DNA from: Kurthia zopfii
Lineage (GTDB): Bacteria; Bacillota; Bacilli; Bacillales_A; Planococcaceae
DNA: 64,000 nt
Direction of reading: 5' to 3'
Assembly: GCF_003143955.1 (NCBI RefSeq)
Contig: NZ_QFVS01000006.1
Location: forward strand, 1 to 64,000
Shown: piece after piece, positions 46,476-54,577 of the stretch
Position numbering within the stretch: the first letter of the stretch is position 1
How the letters are laid out: every line of letters begins with the position of its first letter
The notes under the pieces: generated by a model
What the model was told of the DNA's origin: nothing
The model's input: only the letters and a program-made list of their open reading frames with translations
Database searches by the model: none
Made by a program: the position numbers and the translations under genes

Positions 46476-46703
46476 CTATTCTTCAAAAAAACCTGTCTTA
46501 ATTTTCTTATCCAGATAATCCAATAATTGCCTGATTTCATCGTGTTTAAGCGGGCTTTTATTTTCATTTACAAAATCCCCATAAATCGCCGAATCCACAA
46601 TTCTCAATAATTCTTGATAACTATTGTTTTCACATTCAACTGTAACTTGCACAAAAAGCGTTTGCGTACCATTCCATGAAAAATCATTAATTCTAATAAT
46701 CAT
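46476..46703 (-). CDS. Small acidic protein, unknown function
   Basis: A 75-residue soluble protein beginning MIIRINDFSWNGTQTLFVQV, probably alpha/beta. No domain is recognisable. Its ATG overlaps the stop codon of the preceding 136-residue membrane protein gene by 4 bases, a strong sign of translational coupling, and no separate ribosome site is needed. A partner role for the membrane protein is the simplest inference. Confidence 0.55.
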   Translation of the reverse strand: MIIRINDFSWNGTQTLFVQVTVECENNSYQELLRIVDSAIYGDFVNENKSPLKHDEIRQLLDYLDKKIKTGFFEE

Positions 46704-47110
46704 TTTTGATTTTTACCCTTTAAACGATCCTGTTGTTTTTTTATTTCTTCTTCTTTTGCTTTTTCTTGCTGCACTCGTTTCCACTGCATTCGCAATTGGA
46801 AAACAGTTAATACTGCAATAATAATGAAGAATGGCTGTGTTAGCGATAATCCAATTTCTGATTTCCCGCCTAACAACGGTAATACGAGTGTCATTACAAC
46901 AATAAATGTAATCACACGAAGTTGTAGCCAGAAGTTCTGCTCCAAATTCAATTTTTTAGTCGGTGCAAAACAAATGATAATCCCTATGATAAACAGTGTA
47001 ATTAACAATGCTTTCGGAATGATCGTCCATACGCTCCAATGACTAAAGAAATCCATGCAAAGCATGACCACAACTAATATGTATGCTAATAATTCTCTAA
47101 ATAACTTCAA
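46700..47110 (-). CDS. Small membrane protein with basic tail, unknown function
   Basis: A 136-residue protein with four hydrophobic segments: about residues 6-22, 31-47, 66-82 and 91-105. A highly charged, lysine-rich C-terminal tail (RVQQEKAKEEEIKKQQDRLK) faces the cytoplasm. I do not recognise the family. GGAGGAGAG lies just upstream of the ATG. It overlaps the next small gene by 4 bases. Confidence 0.6.
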   Translation of the reverse strand: MKLFRELLAYILVVVMLCMDFFSHWSVWTIIPKALLITLFIIGIIICFAPTKKLNLEQNFWLQLRVITFIVVMTLVLPLLGGKSEIGLSLTQPFFIIIAVLTVFQLRMQWKRVQQEKAKEEEIKKQQDRLKGKNQK

Positions 47111-47223
47111 TTTCTCTCCTCCTCAAACCCTCTCATAGCATAGCATGAACCATTAATTCTAGCTACCAAAAATATCGTATATTTAAAAGAGAAATTACAG
47201 CTTTTACATGTAGCTAGTCGAAC

Positions 47224-47265
47224 AAAAAAAGCCCGAAACACAGCTTTCACTATGTTTCAGACTTT
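47224..47265 (-). terminator. Terminator of the gene at 47279-47761
   Basis: AGTCTGAAACAT pairs with GTGTTTCGGGCT and is followed by seven T residues on the minus strand. Confidence 0.85.
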
Positions 47266-47278
47266 CGATTATAGAATA

Positions 47279-47761
47279 TTACTTAATAGCAGTAATGTCT
47301 TTTAATTCTTTTAAGATTTCAGGTGAGTCTTTTAGGATTCTTTGAGGTGTAGACATCTCATCTACACCTTTATGTGTGTAGTATACAGCACCTTTTTCAG
47401 TAATGAAAAATGCATATGGGAAAGGTTTTTTAAGATCGCGTTCTTTTTTGTTTTCAAAATAGAAGAAATACGATTTTACGCCTTTCATTTCTTTTTCAGT
47501 ATCACCAATAGTGATTTGTTTCGTATTTTGACCATCAATTGCATCTAATACTTTTTGCATTTTGGCTTGATCCTTAATAGTAACGCGCTCTTTTTTAACT
47601 TCTTTATTGTTTTCAATCGTTTGAATTTCTAAAGAAATAAAATTACTCGCTTTTGGAACTTCCATAACTTTTTCTTTGTTACCAGAGAAAATGATATAAG
47701 CTACACTAGCAACTAGTACGACGATTACAGCGATCGGAATAAATTTTTTAATGAGAAACAC
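47279..47761 (-). CDS. Membrane-anchored extracytoplasmic protein, unknown function
   Basis: About 160 residues: a short basic start, one membrane span (IPIAVIVVLVASVAYIIF) and an extracytoplasmic domain rich in lysine and glutamate, including KGVKSYFFYFENKKERDL. No named domain is recognised. The start is uncertain: GTG at 47761 follows the TAGGA by almost no spacing, whereas an ATT at 47752 (I-K-K-F) is correctly spaced from AGGAAGTG. It is a single-gene unit with a terminator. Confidence 0.6.
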   Translation of the reverse strand: MFLIKKFIPIAVIVVLVASVAYIIFSGNKEKVMEVPKASNFISLEIQTIENNKEVKKERVTIKDQAKMQKVLDAIDGQNTKQITIGDTEKEMKGVKSYFFYFENKKERDLKKPFPYAFFITEKGAVYYTHKGVDEMSTPQRILKDSPEILKELKDITAIK

Positions 47762-47879
47762 TTCCTATTACATTATTTACTATCAATTCTCTTTAATTAT
47801 AGACTACATATTCAAAAGATGCATGACGTAAAGTTTGATTTTATTGACGTAAAACAAAAAATTCATGTTTTCGTCATAA

Positions 47880-48401
47880 TTATGCCCCAATAAATAACAC
47901 TGCTTGAGCGATTGACAAAAGAAGTGCTGGGTTTTTAATTGGGCAATCTTCTTCTACTTCAAACTTTGCGATAAAAACATTACGCGTATCATCAAATGAT
48001 GTATGCCATTTCGCGACAACTTCTTCATTGTATGTGAATGTTGAACCCAACTCGCGATCCATATCAACCCGTAACATCGTTTCTCCATTTGAGATTACAA
48101 CTTCCGGTATTAAAGCTTTCCACCCTGTGTACGCAATGCGATAAATAGGGGCGCCGTCTTCTTTTGCTTCAAAGAAGATTTTACCTTTTCGCTGAATCTT
48201 CTTACACACAGCTTTAGGGAATCCATCGATTTCACTTTCAATCTTCACAAAATACTTATAGTCCAATGTTGAATCTATGACACGCTTAATCGGGTTACTA
48301 TAAACGCGTTTAACCGTACCAATCGATTCCCCTTCTAATTCAACTAACAACGGTTCAGTATGTTGTAAAACTGCTGGTACTTCATAGTTATATATTTTCA
48401 T
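47880..48401 (-). CDS. Tubby C-terminal-like (YxjI-type) protein
   Basis: A 173-residue soluble protein made largely of beta strands. FVKIESEIDGFPKAVCKKIQ and GKIFFEAKEDGAPIYRIAY have the look of LURP-one/tubby-like barrel proteins such as YxjI, but I see this from shape rather than a diagnostic motif. The last 25 residues (IKNPALLLSIAQAVLFIGA) are hydrophobic; in tubby-like proteins a buried helix threads the barrel, which fits. The ribosome site is weak (TGTAGGCATT). Confidence 0.5.
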   Translation of the reverse strand: MKIYNYEVPAVLQHTEPLLVELEGESIGTVKRVYSNPIKRVIDSTLDYKYFVKIESEIDGFPKAVCKKIQRKGKIFFEAKEDGAPIYRIAYTGWKALIPEVVISNGETMLRVDMDRELGSTFTYNEEVVAKWHTSFDDTRNVFIAKFEVEEDCPIKNPALLLSIAQAVLFIGA

Positions 48402-48498
48402 AATGCCTACAGAATCGTAGTTACACCTCCGCTTACTTCATACTTTTACAGTAATTCAACTAATGTTGAAAATCAAACATATACTACTAGATTTCATA

Positions 48499-48535
48499 AA
48501 AAAACAAAACCAGACCGAAGTTGGTTTTGTTTCAT
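48499..48535 (-). terminator. Terminator of the SRPBCC gene
   Basis: ACAAAACCAACTTC pairs with GGTCTGGTTTTGT and is followed by T residues on the minus strand. Confidence 0.85.
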
Positions 48536-48539
48536 TCAT

Positions 48540-48986
48540 TTATGCATTTACAGTTTGAATTTTGTTCGCAACACGATTCGTTAACATTGTAGTTGCTTTC
48601 GGTAGCACTGCTGAGAATACTGGATTTAGAACTGCAGCAGCAAGACCACCCGCTTTAATTTCTAAATTACCTGTCATTTTTGTTTCAGAATCAGAAATAG
48701 GATCCGCTTCAAATGAACCTGCACCTTTAAATTTATCCGAAATACCAGTAAGTTCAAACGAAATTTTCGTTGGTTCTTCCCAACCCGTAATATCAATTTG
48801 TACTTCTACTTCTTTTTTCAGTACGCCAACATTTCCTGCGAATTTCCAAGTAGATTGCTTGTCGTTAATAATTGTATGCTCTCTATAACCTGGTACTAAT
48901 TTCGCCCATTTTTCCATATCGCTTACGAAATTCCATACTTCAGCTTGAGATGCTTTTACTGTTGTTGAATGTGATGAACTTGCCAT
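48540..48986 (-). CDS. SRPBCC (CoxG-like) protein
   Basis: A 148-residue START-like beta-grasp protein of the SRPBCC/CoxG group: VKASQAEVWNFVSDMEKWAKLVPG at the start, then FAGNVGVLKKEVEVQID and a C-terminal helix (AVLPKATTMLTNRVANKIQ). The fold binds hydrophobic ligands. CoxG in CO-dehydrogenase operons recruits the enzyme to the membrane, but no carbon monoxide genes are here, so a general ligand or membrane role is all that can be said. Ribosome site AAGTAGGAAC. Confidence 0.85.
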   Translation of the reverse strand: MASSSHSTTVKASQAEVWNFVSDMEKWAKLVPGYREHTIINDKQSTWKFAGNVGVLKKEVEVQIDITGWEEPTKISFELTGISDKFKGAGSFEADPISDSETKMTGNLEIKAGGLAAAVLNPVFSAVLPKATTMLTNRVANKIQTVNA

Positions 48987-49063
48987 TTTAGTTCCTACTT
49001 TCTAATTATGTAATTAGTTTCAACAATATTATATCAGTAATGTATTCTGTATAACAGTGAAAA

Positions 49064-50311
49064 CTATTTACGTATTTGCCCCGAACCGTTGATGACATAT
49101 TTTGTTGACGAAAGAGCTTCCAATCCCATTGGTCCTCTTGCGTGAAGCTTCTGCGTACTAATGCCAATTTCTGCGCTATATCCGAATTCAAAACCATCAG
49201 TAAAACGAGTCGAAGCATTGTGATAAACTGCAGCTGCATCTACTTTTGTTTGAAAAATTTGTGCATTATTCTCATCTTTGGTAATGATCGCTTCCGAATG
49301 ATTTGTACCATACTTATTAATATGTTCAATTGAATCGCTCAAATCTTGAACCAACTTCACACTCAAAGTCATCGCTAAATATTCAGTTGCCCAATCTTCT
49401 ACTGTAGCAACTTGCAATTCAGGAAAAGCTTGAGAAATTTCATCATCAACAATCAATTGTATACCTTCCCCTATTAAATAAGGAATGAATTGAGTACCAT
49501 ATTTTTCATACCAATTTGAGTGGATGAGTAAGCTTTCTGTAGCATTACAAACTGAAGTTCTTTGTGTTTTGGCATTTTTCACGATATTTTTCGCCATGAC
49601 TAAATCAGCGCTTTCATCAATGAAAATATGGCAATTCCCTGCTCCCGTTTCTAAAACAGGCACTGTCGCATTCGCCACAACTGTATCAATAAGCGCTTTA
49701 CTTCCTCTAGGTATTAGAACGTCTAAATATTCCTTAAGGACAAATAGTTCACTCGCTGTTTCGCGGCTTGTATCTTCAATTAATTGCACGGCTTCTGGGG
49801 GAATCGTCGTCGTTCGCAATGCTTTTTGAATTGATTTCACGAGAACACTGTTAGAGTATTTAGCACTTGAACTTCCTCTTAAAATAACCGCATTTCCCGT
49901 TTTCAAAGTTAGCGAAGCCGCATCAACCGTCACATTTGGTCTTGCTTCATATATTATGCCAATTACACCTAATGGCACTCTTTTTTTAATAATTTCTAAG
50001 CCATTTTCTTTTTGAATAACGTCCAATTTCTCACCAATTGGATCATTTAATTCAATTAAATCTAAAACTGCATGATGAATTGTCTTCAATCTTTGTGAAT
50101 CCAATTTAATGCGATCTAATACGGATGAATCTAGCCCTTTTTCCATTCCAAGTTGAAGATCTTTGGCATTTTCCGCAAGAATGTCCTTCTCATCTTCTAA
50201 TAATTGATGCGCAATCGCGAATAACGCTTTGTTTTTTTCGTCTGTCGTTTTAGAAATTAGCTGGTAACTTATTTCCTTCGCTTTTTTTGCTTTAATTAAT
50301 ACTTCTGACAT
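49064..50311 (-). CDS. proA: Gamma-glutamyl phosphate reductase
   Basis: A 415-residue NADPH-dependent enzyme that makes glutamate-5-semialdehyde in proline synthesis. [31 protein letters not shown] and the catalytic cysteine in TSVCNATES (near residue 255) are all present, and the C-terminal [15 protein letters not shown] block is complete. Length is typical. It begins 12 bases after proB with AGGAGGGAAT ahead, so proB and proA form one operon under the T-box. Confidence 0.97.
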   Translation of the reverse strand: MSEVLIKAKKAKEISYQLISKTTDEKNKALFAIAHQLLEDEKDILAENAKDLQLGMEKGLDSSVLDRIKLDSQRLKTIHHAVLDLIELNDPIGEKLDVIQKENGLEIIKKRVPLGVIGIIYEARPNVTVDAASLTLKTGNAVILRGSSSAKYSNSVLVKSIQKALRTTTIPPEAVQLIEDTSRETASELFVLKEYLDVLIPRGSKALIDTVVANATVPVLETGAGNCHIFIDESADLVMAKNIVKNAKTQRTSVCNATESLLIHSNWYEKYGTQFIPYLIGEGIQLIVDDEISQAFPELQVATVEDWATEYLAMTLSVKLVQDLSDSIEHINKYGTNHSEAIITKDENNAQIFQTKVDAAAVYHNASTRFTDGFEFGYSAEIGISTQKLHARGPMGLEALSSTKYVINGSGQIRK

Positions 50312-50322
50312 AATATTCCCTC

Positions 50323-51411
50323 CTAAGTAATTGATACGAATCGATCTCTATGAACTACAACTGTATGATTATTTATTTCATCAGTTCTTTTACCCATGCA
50401 TTTCTTCAATTCATCCGAGTTATAACGTACTTCACCTTTACCGATTAATCTTCTTTCACGGTAAATATCTACTACGTCACCTTCAATGAAATCACCTGTA
50501 ATTAAATAAACACCTGCTGGTAATAGGCTTTTGCCATTATTTAAAATCGCATTTTCAGCACCTTCGTCAATATAGATTGAGCCATTTGTTTCTGAAAAAA
50601 GTGAAATCCATTGTTTTTGAGATGAAATCTGTTGAGGATTTTCTTTCGCAATATATGTCCCATCTCCATCACCATTCAAGATTTCAAGTAGTTTACTTTC
50701 TGAATCACCTGTACCAATAAATACATTTACGCCAAGTTCAAAGGCAGTTTTTGCTGCAAGTAATTTAGATTGCATACCACCTGTGCCTACTTTTGACCCT
50801 TCTGAAGTTGCAAAACTCAATAATTCATCTGTAATACAGTCAAGGTGATCAAAACGTTTAGCAGATGGCTCTACATTCGGGTTTGCATCGTATAGACCGT
50901 TAATATCCGTTAATATGATTAATTGCTCTGCATGGACTAAACCGCTAACTAAAGCCGATAGTTGATCGTTATCGCCGAAAGTTAATTCTTTGATTGAAAC
51001 TGTGTCATTTTCATTTATGATTGGCAATACATTACGCTCTAACAATTCTTCAATTGTATCTTGTGCATTTTGGTAGCTCGTTTTATTCTGAAAATCTTGT
51101 CTTGTCAGTAATAATTGAGCAGCTACATAGCCATCTGATTCAAGCGCTTCCGTGTAAGCTTGAATTAATAAACTTTGGCCAACTGCCGCTGCTGCTTGTC
51201 TTCCTTTAAGCGTAATCGGTTTTTGACTATAGCCCATTTTTTTAAAACCGCAAGCTACTGCACCCGAAGATACGAGAATGACCTCGTAATTCCGTTGTTT
51301 TAAGTGGACGATTGCCGAAACATGTTGGCGTAATTTTGAAAAATCAATTTCTCCATTTGTTTTCGTTAAACTACTACTTCCGATTTTTACAACTACTCTT
51401 TTTTGATCCAT
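50323..51411 (-). CDS. proB: Glutamate 5-kinase
   Basis: A 362-residue first enzyme of proline synthesis. It has the amino-acid kinase domain: [38 protein letters not shown] and [14 protein letters not shown]-terminal PUA domain from about residue 275 ([17 protein letters not shown]) completes the long form. The ATG at 51411 has GGAGGAAATT just upstream; the frame extends to 51444 but would enter the T-box terminator. It is controlled by the proline T-box. Confidence 0.97.
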   Translation of the reverse strand: MDQKRVVVKIGSSSLTKTNGEIDFSKLRQHVSAIVHLKQRNYEVILVSSGAVACGFKKMGYSQKPITLKGRQAAAAVGQSLLIQAYTEALESDGYVAAQLLLTRQDFQNKTSYQNAQDTIEELLERNVLPIINENDTVSIKELTFGDNDQLSALVSGLVHAEQLIILTDINGLYDANPNVEPSAKRFDHLDCITDELLSFATSEGSKVGTGGMQSKLLAAKTAFELGVNVFIGTGDSESKLLEILNGDGDGTYIAKENPQQISSQKQWISLFSETNGSIYIDEGAENAILNNGKSLLPAGVYLITGDFIEGDVVDIYRERRLIGKGEVRYNSDELKKCMGKRTDEINNHTVVVHRDRFVSIT

Positions 51412-51423
51412 AATTTCCTCCAT

Positions 51424-51660
51424 AGAAAAAGCCCTTCCATCCATATTTAAGGACGAAAAGGGCTAATTCGCGGTACCACCTTAGTTGAATAGATGATTCA
51501 TCTATTCCTCTCAATTCCCGTAACGCTGGAACGACGCCTATGTTTGCATAGGAGCTAAGAAGTAGGTTCTGTTAGGCGTGGATTATTCTCCCTTTCAGCC
51601 GGTGGAGAGAACTTTCTTTGATCCCGTTGCTAACATACTATTCTTCTTTACGCTAATATA
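51424..51660 (-). promoter_or_regulatory. T-box leader of proBA, proline-specific
   Basis: The conserved T-box GGTGGTACCGCG reads on minus at 51469-51480, and a terminator (AGCCCTTTTCGTCC-type arms, 51426-51464) follows. In Stem I, base pairs AAGAA/TTCTT and TGTTAG/CTAACA enclose a specifier loop GAACCTAC, whose CCT codon (51564-51566) is proline. Uncharged proline tRNA would permit proBA transcription. Confidence 0.95.
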
Positions 51661-51669
51661 TTAAAGTAT

Positions 51670-51698
51670 ATTATTCATGATTATGCACTATTTGTCAA
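51670..51698 (-). promoter_or_regulatory. Promoter of the T-box proBA transcript
   Basis: On minus, TTGACA (51693-51698) and AATAAT (51670-51675) are spaced 17 bases, about 10 bases ahead of the T-box leader. Confidence 0.7.
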
Positions 51699-51749
51699 TG
51701 CAATTACATTTCTATAGCAATACTATGCATATTATCGATAAAATTGGAC

Positions 51750-51781
51750 GAGGGGGCTACGCAATTAAGCGCAACCCCCTC
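51750..51781 (-). terminator. GC-rich hairpin ending the structured RNA
   Basis: GAGGGGG pairs with CCCCCTC, with an inner GCGC-type stem around TTAA. The T tract after it is interrupted (TCCAATTTTAT), so termination may be imperfect. Confidence 0.6.
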
Positions 51782-52010
51782 TACTATATATGACATGCTA
51801 ATTGTTATAATTATAAATATTTCAACCCGATCATCCGGGGAATTAAATCGATTTTACACGCCGCGGTAAAATTGCAAAGTTATTCTCTAACCTAAGCAAC
51901 GTAAACCCTACCTGCTTTTACGTCCTTGTGACCCTATAGTCACGCCAGTGTGAATAAGTATTTTCAAAAACAATTATGAATTGCCAATTTTTTCAATTAG
52001 CATCGTCAGA
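51750..52010 (-). ncRNA. Candidate free-standing structured RNA, class unknown
   Basis: About 260 nt on minus. A 14-bp closing stem joins the 5' end (TGACGATGCTAATTG, 52008-51994, one bulged G) to the 3' part (CAATTAGCATGTCA, 51804-51791). Inside are hairpins with perfect arms: GTGAC/GTCAC (51928-51943), ACGTAAA/TTTACGT (51899-51923), TGC..GTTA/TAAC..GCA (51873-51898), ATTTTAC/GTAAAAT (51851-51872) and CCCG/CGGG (51826-51839). The middle three abut exactly, so they could stack coaxially. A GC-rich hairpin (51750-51781) ends it. No coding frame is present. It does not match the T-box, FMN, SAM, purine, glycine, lysine, c-di-GMP, c-di-AMP, 6S, SRP, RNase P or tmRNA patterns I know. The raiA RNA class is of similar size and I cannot rule it out. 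Confidence 0.7.
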
Positions 52011-52016
52011 AATACT

Positions 52017-52045
52017 ATTATCTCATAAATATAATTGTAAGTCAA
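52017..52045 (-). promoter_or_regulatory. Promoter of the structured RNA
   Basis: On minus, TTGACT (52040-52045) and GATAAT (52017-52022) are spaced exactly 17 bases. The transcript would start near 52010, directly at the closing stem. Confidence 0.75.
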
Positions 52046-52095
52046 TAATTATTATTACTGTTCTTGTTTTGAATCACATAGACTAGCGAGGTGTA

Positions 52096-53268
52096 CTAAT
52101 CTTTACTAATCAACTCGAAAGTAGTTTGACCATTTTGAATCGCTTTAATGACACCATTTCCTGGTGAGAAATAAACTTTTTTATAGTTTTTTCCTTTTTT
52201 GTCATAGAATTTTTGAACGACTACATTTTTGAATGAACCTGCTTTTACTTTTGCAGTATAATCAATAGTTGCAATTCGACTATAGCCATTCGCTAGTGAG
52301 CCTTTAATTGCCCCTTTATAAATTGGGCCATTAATTGAAAAACCATACCCTGTATCATAATTGAAAAGTGTATAGCCATCTTTAGATGTCGTTTCAGTAT
52401 GAGTGAAGCCGTTATTTACATTGCCCCATTTAATGATGTTTTTCTCTTTCTTTTGATAATAGGTTTTTAATTCTTTGCCCGCTTCTATATCAAAAACTGT
52501 GTAAGTTCCGTATTGATCACGGCCAAAATCGCGTTCAACTTCTTTTGAAACGTATTCATTGCTCACAAAACCATAGCCTTTTTTAAACTTAATTTTCGTC
52601 CAATTCTTGCCTTGTGATACAACTTCTAAAGCCGTATTTTGACTGATTTCGCCTAGTTTTTTAGAAGAAGTACTTTCCCCACTTCTTACATTTAAATTAA
52701 TTTTTAAACCTGGTGTTGCATAGAAACTACCTTTTAAAACAGGTGTTTCTGATTCAGATGAAGTTAGTTTCTTCTTATATAAATAGTGACTCGCTACATA
52801 GCCATAACCTTTGCCGAACTTTACTTTTGACCAATCTTTTGCGTAACTAATCACTTCCACTTTCGAACCATTTTTAATTTCGCCTAGTTTCGCCGAAGAA
52901 GTTGTTTTAGATTTACGTACATTTAAGTCAATATTACTGCCTGTTTTCACATAGTAAGTTGTTGTTTTTACAGCGCTAGTAGTAAGTTTCTTAGAAATCA
53001 AATATGTATCGTACACGTATGCATAACCTTTTTTAAACTTAATTTTAGACCAACCATTTTTATTCGAAAAAACTGTCACCTTTGTACCGTTTTTGATTGT
53101 GCCTACTTTTTTCGAAGTCGTTGAAGCGCTCGCACGTACATTTAGGTCAATCCCCCCAGATACCTTCACATACATTGTTTTTGACGCTGCTTTCGCCTCG
53201 ATTTGTCCAATTTGAACTACCGATGCGCTTAAAGCAACAGCTGTACCTATTAATAAAGTTTTTTTCAT
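52096..53268 (-). CDS. Secreted protein with three SH3b repeats
   Basis: A 390-residue exported protein. A signal peptide (MKKTLLIGTAVALSAS, cleaved near IEAKAAS) is followed by three bacterial SH3 domains at about residues 32-92, 105-165 and 182-240, each with a LNVR(x)6-8 S/T S..LG.I pattern and a KKGYGYV-type end. Such domains bind the peptide part of the wall. The C-terminal ~140 residues carry no catalytic domain I recognise, though GFTHTETTSKDGYTLFNYDTG looks beta-rich. No hydrolase domain is present, so it is a wall-associated binding protein. Confidence 0.85.
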   Translation of the reverse strand: MKKTLLIGTAVALSASVVQIGQIEAKAASKTMYVKVSGGIDLNVRASASTTSKKVGTIKNGTKVTVFSNKNGWSKIKFKKGYAYVYDTYLISKKLTTSAVKTTTYYVKTGSNIDLNVRKSKTTSSAKLGEIKNGSKVEVISYAKDWSKVKFGKGYGYVASHYLYKKKLTSSESETPVLKGSFYATPGLKINLNVRSGESTSSKKLGEISQNTALEVVSQGKNWTKIKFKKGYGFVSNEYVSKEVERDFGRDQYGTYTVFDIEAGKELKTYYQKKEKNIIKWGNVNNGFTHTETTSKDGYTLFNYDTGYGFSINGPIYKGAIKGSLANGYSRIATIDYTAKVKAGSFKNVVVQKFYDKKGKNYKKVYFSPGNGVIKAIQNGQTTFELISKD

Positions 53269-53396
53269 TCTTTAGTCCCTCCAAAATTTAATGAATAGCT
53301 TATGTTCCAATTGAGTATTATATACTGTGGAATTACTAATGAATAGCTATTCAACGGACTTTCGAACTAAAGGTGTATTACATTTTTATGCAATAG

Positions 53397-53434
53397 GGTA
53401 TATGGTCATTATCACTAAATAACAACCACATACC
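53397..53434 (-). terminator. Long hairpin after ribH
   Basis: On minus, GGTATGTGGTTGTTAT pairs with ATAATGACCATATACC over 16 base pairs including wobbles. No T tract follows, so it may act as a 3' stabilising stem or a weak terminator of the rib operon. Confidence 0.5.
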
Positions 53435-53455
53435 ATTTATCTGCTTCCGTCTAGC

Positions 53456-53947
53456 CTATTTACCTATTAATACAATTTCATTTTTCTTAATTAGTTTTTG
53501 GAGATTCGCCATTTCGATTGCTGCAACAGCAGAATCATATCCTTTATTCCCTGCTTTTGTCCCAGCTCTTTCAATTGCTTGTTCAATCGATTCAGTCGTC
53601 ACAACACCGAAGATTACCGGTAAATTTTGAGCTAAACTAACTGTGGCGATCCCTTTAGCCGCTTCGTTACAAACATAGTCATAATGCGTTGTGGCACCAC
53701 GAATTACTGTAGCTAAACCGATGATTGCATCATACTTTTGCGATTGCGCTAATTGTTGAGCCATGAAAGGTACTTCGAAGGCACCTGGCACTTTAATGAC
53801 ATCAATTGCGTCATCTTCCACACCATGCCTTTTTAAACCGTCCACCGCTCCATCTAATAAGCGATTTGTAATAAAATCATTAAATCTCCCTACGATTATT
53901 CCCACTTTTAAGTCATTACCTGTTAATTTCGCTTCTATTAAATTCAT
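53456..53947 (-). CDS. ribH: 6,7-dimethyl-8-ribityllumazine synthase
   Basis: A 163-residue lumazine synthase, the penultimate enzyme of riboflavin synthesis, joining ribityl-aminouracil with dihydroxybutanone phosphate. Signature regions are present: [36 protein letters not shown] (with the catalytic histidine) and [24 protein letters not shown]. It forms 60-mer or pentameric shells in relatives. Its ATG overlaps the ribB stop codon (ATGA), so the two are translationally coupled. Confidence 0.96.
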   Translation of the reverse strand: MNLIEAKLTGNDLKVGIIVGRFNDFITNRLLDGAVDGLKRHGVEDDAIDVIKVPGAFEVPFMAQQLAQSQKYDAIIGLATVIRGATTHYDYVCNEAAKGIATVSLAQNLPVIFGVVTTESIEQAIERAGTKAGNKGYDSAVAAIEMANLQKLIKKNEIVLIGK

Positions 53948-54567
53948 CTTGTAATTCCCCCAATTTCTTTATTTTTTATTAAGTAAGCTTTTAGCATTTC
54001 AATTGAAATTATTAATAAATGGTGTTTTTCCGCAAAATCCGATAGACCTTTACCACTCAACATGAAACCATCATCTCCCATGATTTCACAAATGACAGCT
54101 GCCTCGTTTCTTCCACATAATTTCGCTAACTCGATACTCGCTTCTGTATGCCCTTCACGTACCAATAATCCTCCCTCTTTCGCTACTAAAGGGAAAATAT
54201 GGCCAGGTCTTCTTAAATCAGTCGATTTTGTATTTTCATCGACTAGTTTTTGAATCGTTTTTGCTCGCTCATATGCGCTAATTCCAGTCGTTGTATCAAT
54301 ATAATCTACTGATACAGTAAATGCTGTTTGATGGTGATCTGTATTATTGGTAACCATCGGAGGTAATGATAGCTTTTCAGCAAGCTCCTCGCTAATTGGC
54401 GCGCAAATTAAACCTCTGCCATATACAGCCATGAAAGTGATTTGTTCCGGCGTAATTGTATCCGCTAGAGCAATTAAGTCACCTTCATTTTCTCTACTTT
54501 CCGAATCCGTCACGATGACCATGCCACCATTTTTCAGTTGATTGATTGCTTCTTCAATTCTTTCCAA
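53944..54567 (-). CDS. ribB: 3,4-dihydroxy-2-butanone 4-phosphate synthase (RibB only)
   Basis: A 207-residue DHBP synthase that makes the four-carbon unit of riboflavin from ribulose 5-phosphate. Active-site blocks [39 protein letters not shown] and [12 protein letters not shown] are intact. The protein ends at the RibB boundary; Bacilli usually carry a RibBA fusion with a GTP cyclohydrolase II half, which is absent. The start is TTG at 54567 because GAGGTG lies six bases upstream; the frame also has an ATG at 54588, which lacks a ribosome site and overlaps ribE. Confidence 0.93.
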   Translation of the reverse strand: MERIEEAINQLKNGGMVIVTDSESRENEGDLIALADTITPEQITFMAVYGRGLICAPISEELAEKLSLPPMVTNNTDHHQTAFTVSVDYIDTTTGISAYERAKTIQKLVDENTKSTDLRRPGHIFPLVAKEGGLLVREGHTEASIELAKLCGRNEAAVICEIMGDDGFMLSGKGLSDFAEKHHLLIISIEMLKAYLIKNKEIGGITR

Positions 54568-54577
54568 TGTGAACACC

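Noticed and set aside
51750-52010. Interpretation of the structured region as a ydaO (c-di-AMP), c-di-GMP-I or 6S RNA
   Set aside because: The conserved strings I know for those classes are not present, the hairpins are discrete rather than one rod as in 6S, and no regulated gene follows before a terminator.
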